DNA of 64,000 bases from Bagarius yarrelli (lineage: Eukaryota; Chordata; Actinopteri; Siluriformes; Sisoridae), in contig VCAZ01000041.1 in assembly GCA_005784505.1 (NCBI GenBank), positions 2,643,501-2,707,500 of the forward strand, given 5' to 3'. The first letter of the stretch is position 1. Each line of letters starts with the position of its first letter. Under the pieces are notes generated by a model. That model was not told the origin of the DNA and searched no databases. It saw only the letters and a list, made by a program, of their open reading frames with translations. Shown piece by piece: positions 61,866 to 64,000 of this stretch. The position numbers were made by a program, and so were the translations under genes.

Positions 61866-64000
61866 CTGGAGACAACGACAAGCTTTATTAGCACAATCCT
61901 GAAATCTTAAACTACAGTGTTTGCTAACAAATGTCAAGCTGTTTTAGTGTGGTTTAGGCTAAATAACTGTAATCACACAAAACTGCTACTATTTGAGTGA
62001 CGGAGTGACTGCGAATGTTGTAAAGGAACTGAAAAATGAACACAACCACGTTAATGACTAAGGCTAATCGTGCTTAGCTAATAGGAAGTTGTGAACTCTT
62101 TAATAAAAAAATCGAAAATCAGAAATGAATTCAGTAGGAATGAGACCAGACTATTATTATATAATATTAACATTTCAATCACAAGAGATGAATATTTGCT
62201 AATAAAACATGCACTACACGCAGCCCTACAGTAACATTACAGTAATGATTGCTAATAAAACGTGCGGTACATGCAGTGTTACACTTTTACAGAATGGATT
62301 GGATTAGAGATTTAATAGAGGGTGCAAACTAAAAAGTTTGAGAAGCACTGATATACAGTATTTAATTTTATTTTTGTTTATCCATTAAACTTTAGGAGAT
62401 TAGCCTAAAAGAAATATTACTATATCTGTTAAATGCATTAAAGCAGCTGGCAAGAAAGGAAGCAACAACCTCATATCACCCAAAAAAATCTTACATTTCG
62501 GTGAAAAGACGAATCCATTATTATTATTATTATAGGCTACACATTTTGCTTTCATTAAAACAGCTTAACATGCTGAAAAGAACTTTTTTATAATAACCAT
62601 AATCTGGTGTATGAAATGGTTGTTCTTGGGTGGTTCTTTATATAAAATAAGACACACAAATCCTTTTTCTGAAGATGATGATTGAGTCATAAATCCAATC
62701 ATCTATCACTATTCAGCAAAACGGGGGTTAATCCCTATTTTGGGAAGAAGACAGAGCACAAAAACAAGAACAAAAAAATGAATTCTTAGCAATCATCAGG
62801 TAGATAAGAGATGAAAGGGGCCCCTTAAAGACAGGTTTTGGCAGAGGAACCAATTTTATGAAAGAACTAAGGTCTGTGAATATGAAACAAACCTACTGTA
62901 AGACAATAAAATCTGTAGAAACTGTAGATAAAATCTTTAGCTGACATTATCTATTAAAAACTGGGTTATATGAGGGGAGTTGAAGACAGTTCTAAGGGCC
63001 CACAGAAATCTGTTTTATTAGTAGCAACAGTGTGCAATGGGTGTGGTAGAGGGCCAAACTTCATATTTAATCATAGGGCCAAAAATTGCTATTGGCACTG
63101 GTGGTGGATCTTATTCAAACAAGGTGTTAGGTGTCAAAGGGCTCTGCGGTCATGTTTAATTCCCATATCCAATTTATCTACAGTACCAGCATCAACAAAA
63201 CATGAGAACTGTGTAGGGTTTTTAACAGATCATGAAAACTGTGTAGATGTTTCGGCCAAGCAGAAACTCTGGAGCTGTCAGACATCAAGGCTCCTTGCTA
63301 CACCTCTGTACCGCTTTATTAGAAAACATAACATTTCGGCAAACCACTTCAAAAACAGAGTCTAAAACACTCTCTATCTACATCAGGACACGCATATTCC
63401 TAAACACAAAAGCATATGTGAGAAACAGCTCATCATACAGTTACAGTATCTTACCATTTTAACATAACATTGTCATGCTAAACTAACCCTTTATTTTTCA
63501 TGCTAATTCAAAGCCAGATCCTGTTTAAGAGTCATTTTTAGATGATTATCATGAATTCCACCAGCTGGAGTTGAAGAAATCACTGACACTGGGGCATGCC
63601 TCATAGTGTGAGATATACCCCAGAGACAGAGGAAGTAAAAGGGGTAAAGACATAGCGGATAAAGACATTTTATTAGAAGCAAGCTAAAGCTACATTTAAT
63701 CAACTAACAGGCTAACAATGCGGCTTTGTTGTGATGGAGCGAAATGCCCAAAATATCCACAAACAAACTATTTAGTAATTTTGGTTATTTAGCTAGCTAT
63801 AAAACCTGAATGGTAGTATGTAGTTAATTTGCTTAATTGTGTAAGTAGATGTACTAGACTAGGATTAAAATGAAAGAATAAAATGCACCAAAAGGATAGT
63901 AAAGACCTTCTGGGTTAATAAATTCTTTATTAAAATCGTTATACAGTTAGCTTCTGTTCAGTCTCAGCCTTATAGGCCATTCTAACCTATGGATATTGAG
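61866..64000. other. right flank: presumed ggt5 first intron
   Basis: A first coding exon would need a hydrophobic anchor, an A-A-V-A-A-D-like stretch and a donor in phase 2 on the minus strand. None was found. A small tandem duplication lies at about 62195-62280 ('TGCTAATAAAACATGCACTA' and 'TGCTAATAAAACGTGCGGTA'). Otherwise no recognised feature was seen. Confidence 0.5.

Noticed and set aside
63503..63703. Hydrophobic minus-strand frame as the missing ggt5 anchor exon
   Set aside because: It lacks the AAVAAD/CS-IGR-like region and a phase-2 donor.

Overview
The window reads as vertebrate nuclear DNA, most probably from a teleost fish and plausibly an ostariophysan such as a catfish. The signs are intron-rich genes with GT-AG splice sites, V-SINE-type retroposons carrying the shared core (around 'GTAAGTCGCTCTGGATAAG'), tRNA-headed SINEs with an L2-like tail, Tc1/mariner and hAT relics, and very abundant (TA)n, (TG)n and (GATA)n repeats. 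There are no operons, CRISPR arrays or prokaryotic features. The species call is inference.

Four protein-coding genes were rebuilt exon by exon from homology and splice phase. (1) 2617-6103, + strand: a three-exon neuropeptide FF receptor-like class A GPCR (386 codons). (2) 8319-35123, + strand: a complete 20-exon BMP1/tolloid-family astacin metalloproteinase (973 codons; pro-astacin-CUB-CUB-EGF-CUB-EGF-CUB-CUB). (3) 39880-49227, + strand: a complete 12-exon gamma-glutamyltransferase 1 (574 codons). (4) 61865-51136, - strand: twelve exons of a GGT5-like gamma-glutamyltransferase. Its first, membrane-anchor exon was not found and probably lies beyond 64000. ggt1 and ggt5 face each other tail to tail, and several of their exons have identical lengths. 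The ggt5 copy has a 4-bp insertion in one exon that shifts the frame and brings in an early stop.

The genes do not form one pathway. The two GGTs share chemistry (extracellular gamma-glutamyl cleavage of glutathione or its conjugates). The tolloid enzyme processes procollagens and BMP antagonists. The GPCR senses RF-amide peptides.

Everything else is intron or intergenic DNA dominated by repeats. These include about 16 V-SINE copies or fragments, about six L2-tailed SINE copies or tails, several Tc1/mariner-like relics, three LINE reverse-transcriptase fragments, a short hAT-like MITE with visible TIRs and 8-bp target duplications, and long GATA/GACA, CTGT and purine/pyrimidine tracts. Two hairpin structures stand out in tolloid intron 16: a perfect 138-bp palindrome with a (TA)35 core, and an 82-nt near-perfect hairpin. 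I did not find a convincing novel multi-gene system. The most useful leads are the ggt5 frameshift, the two hairpins, the minisatellite with an inverted core, and the TG repeats abutting many splice acceptors.
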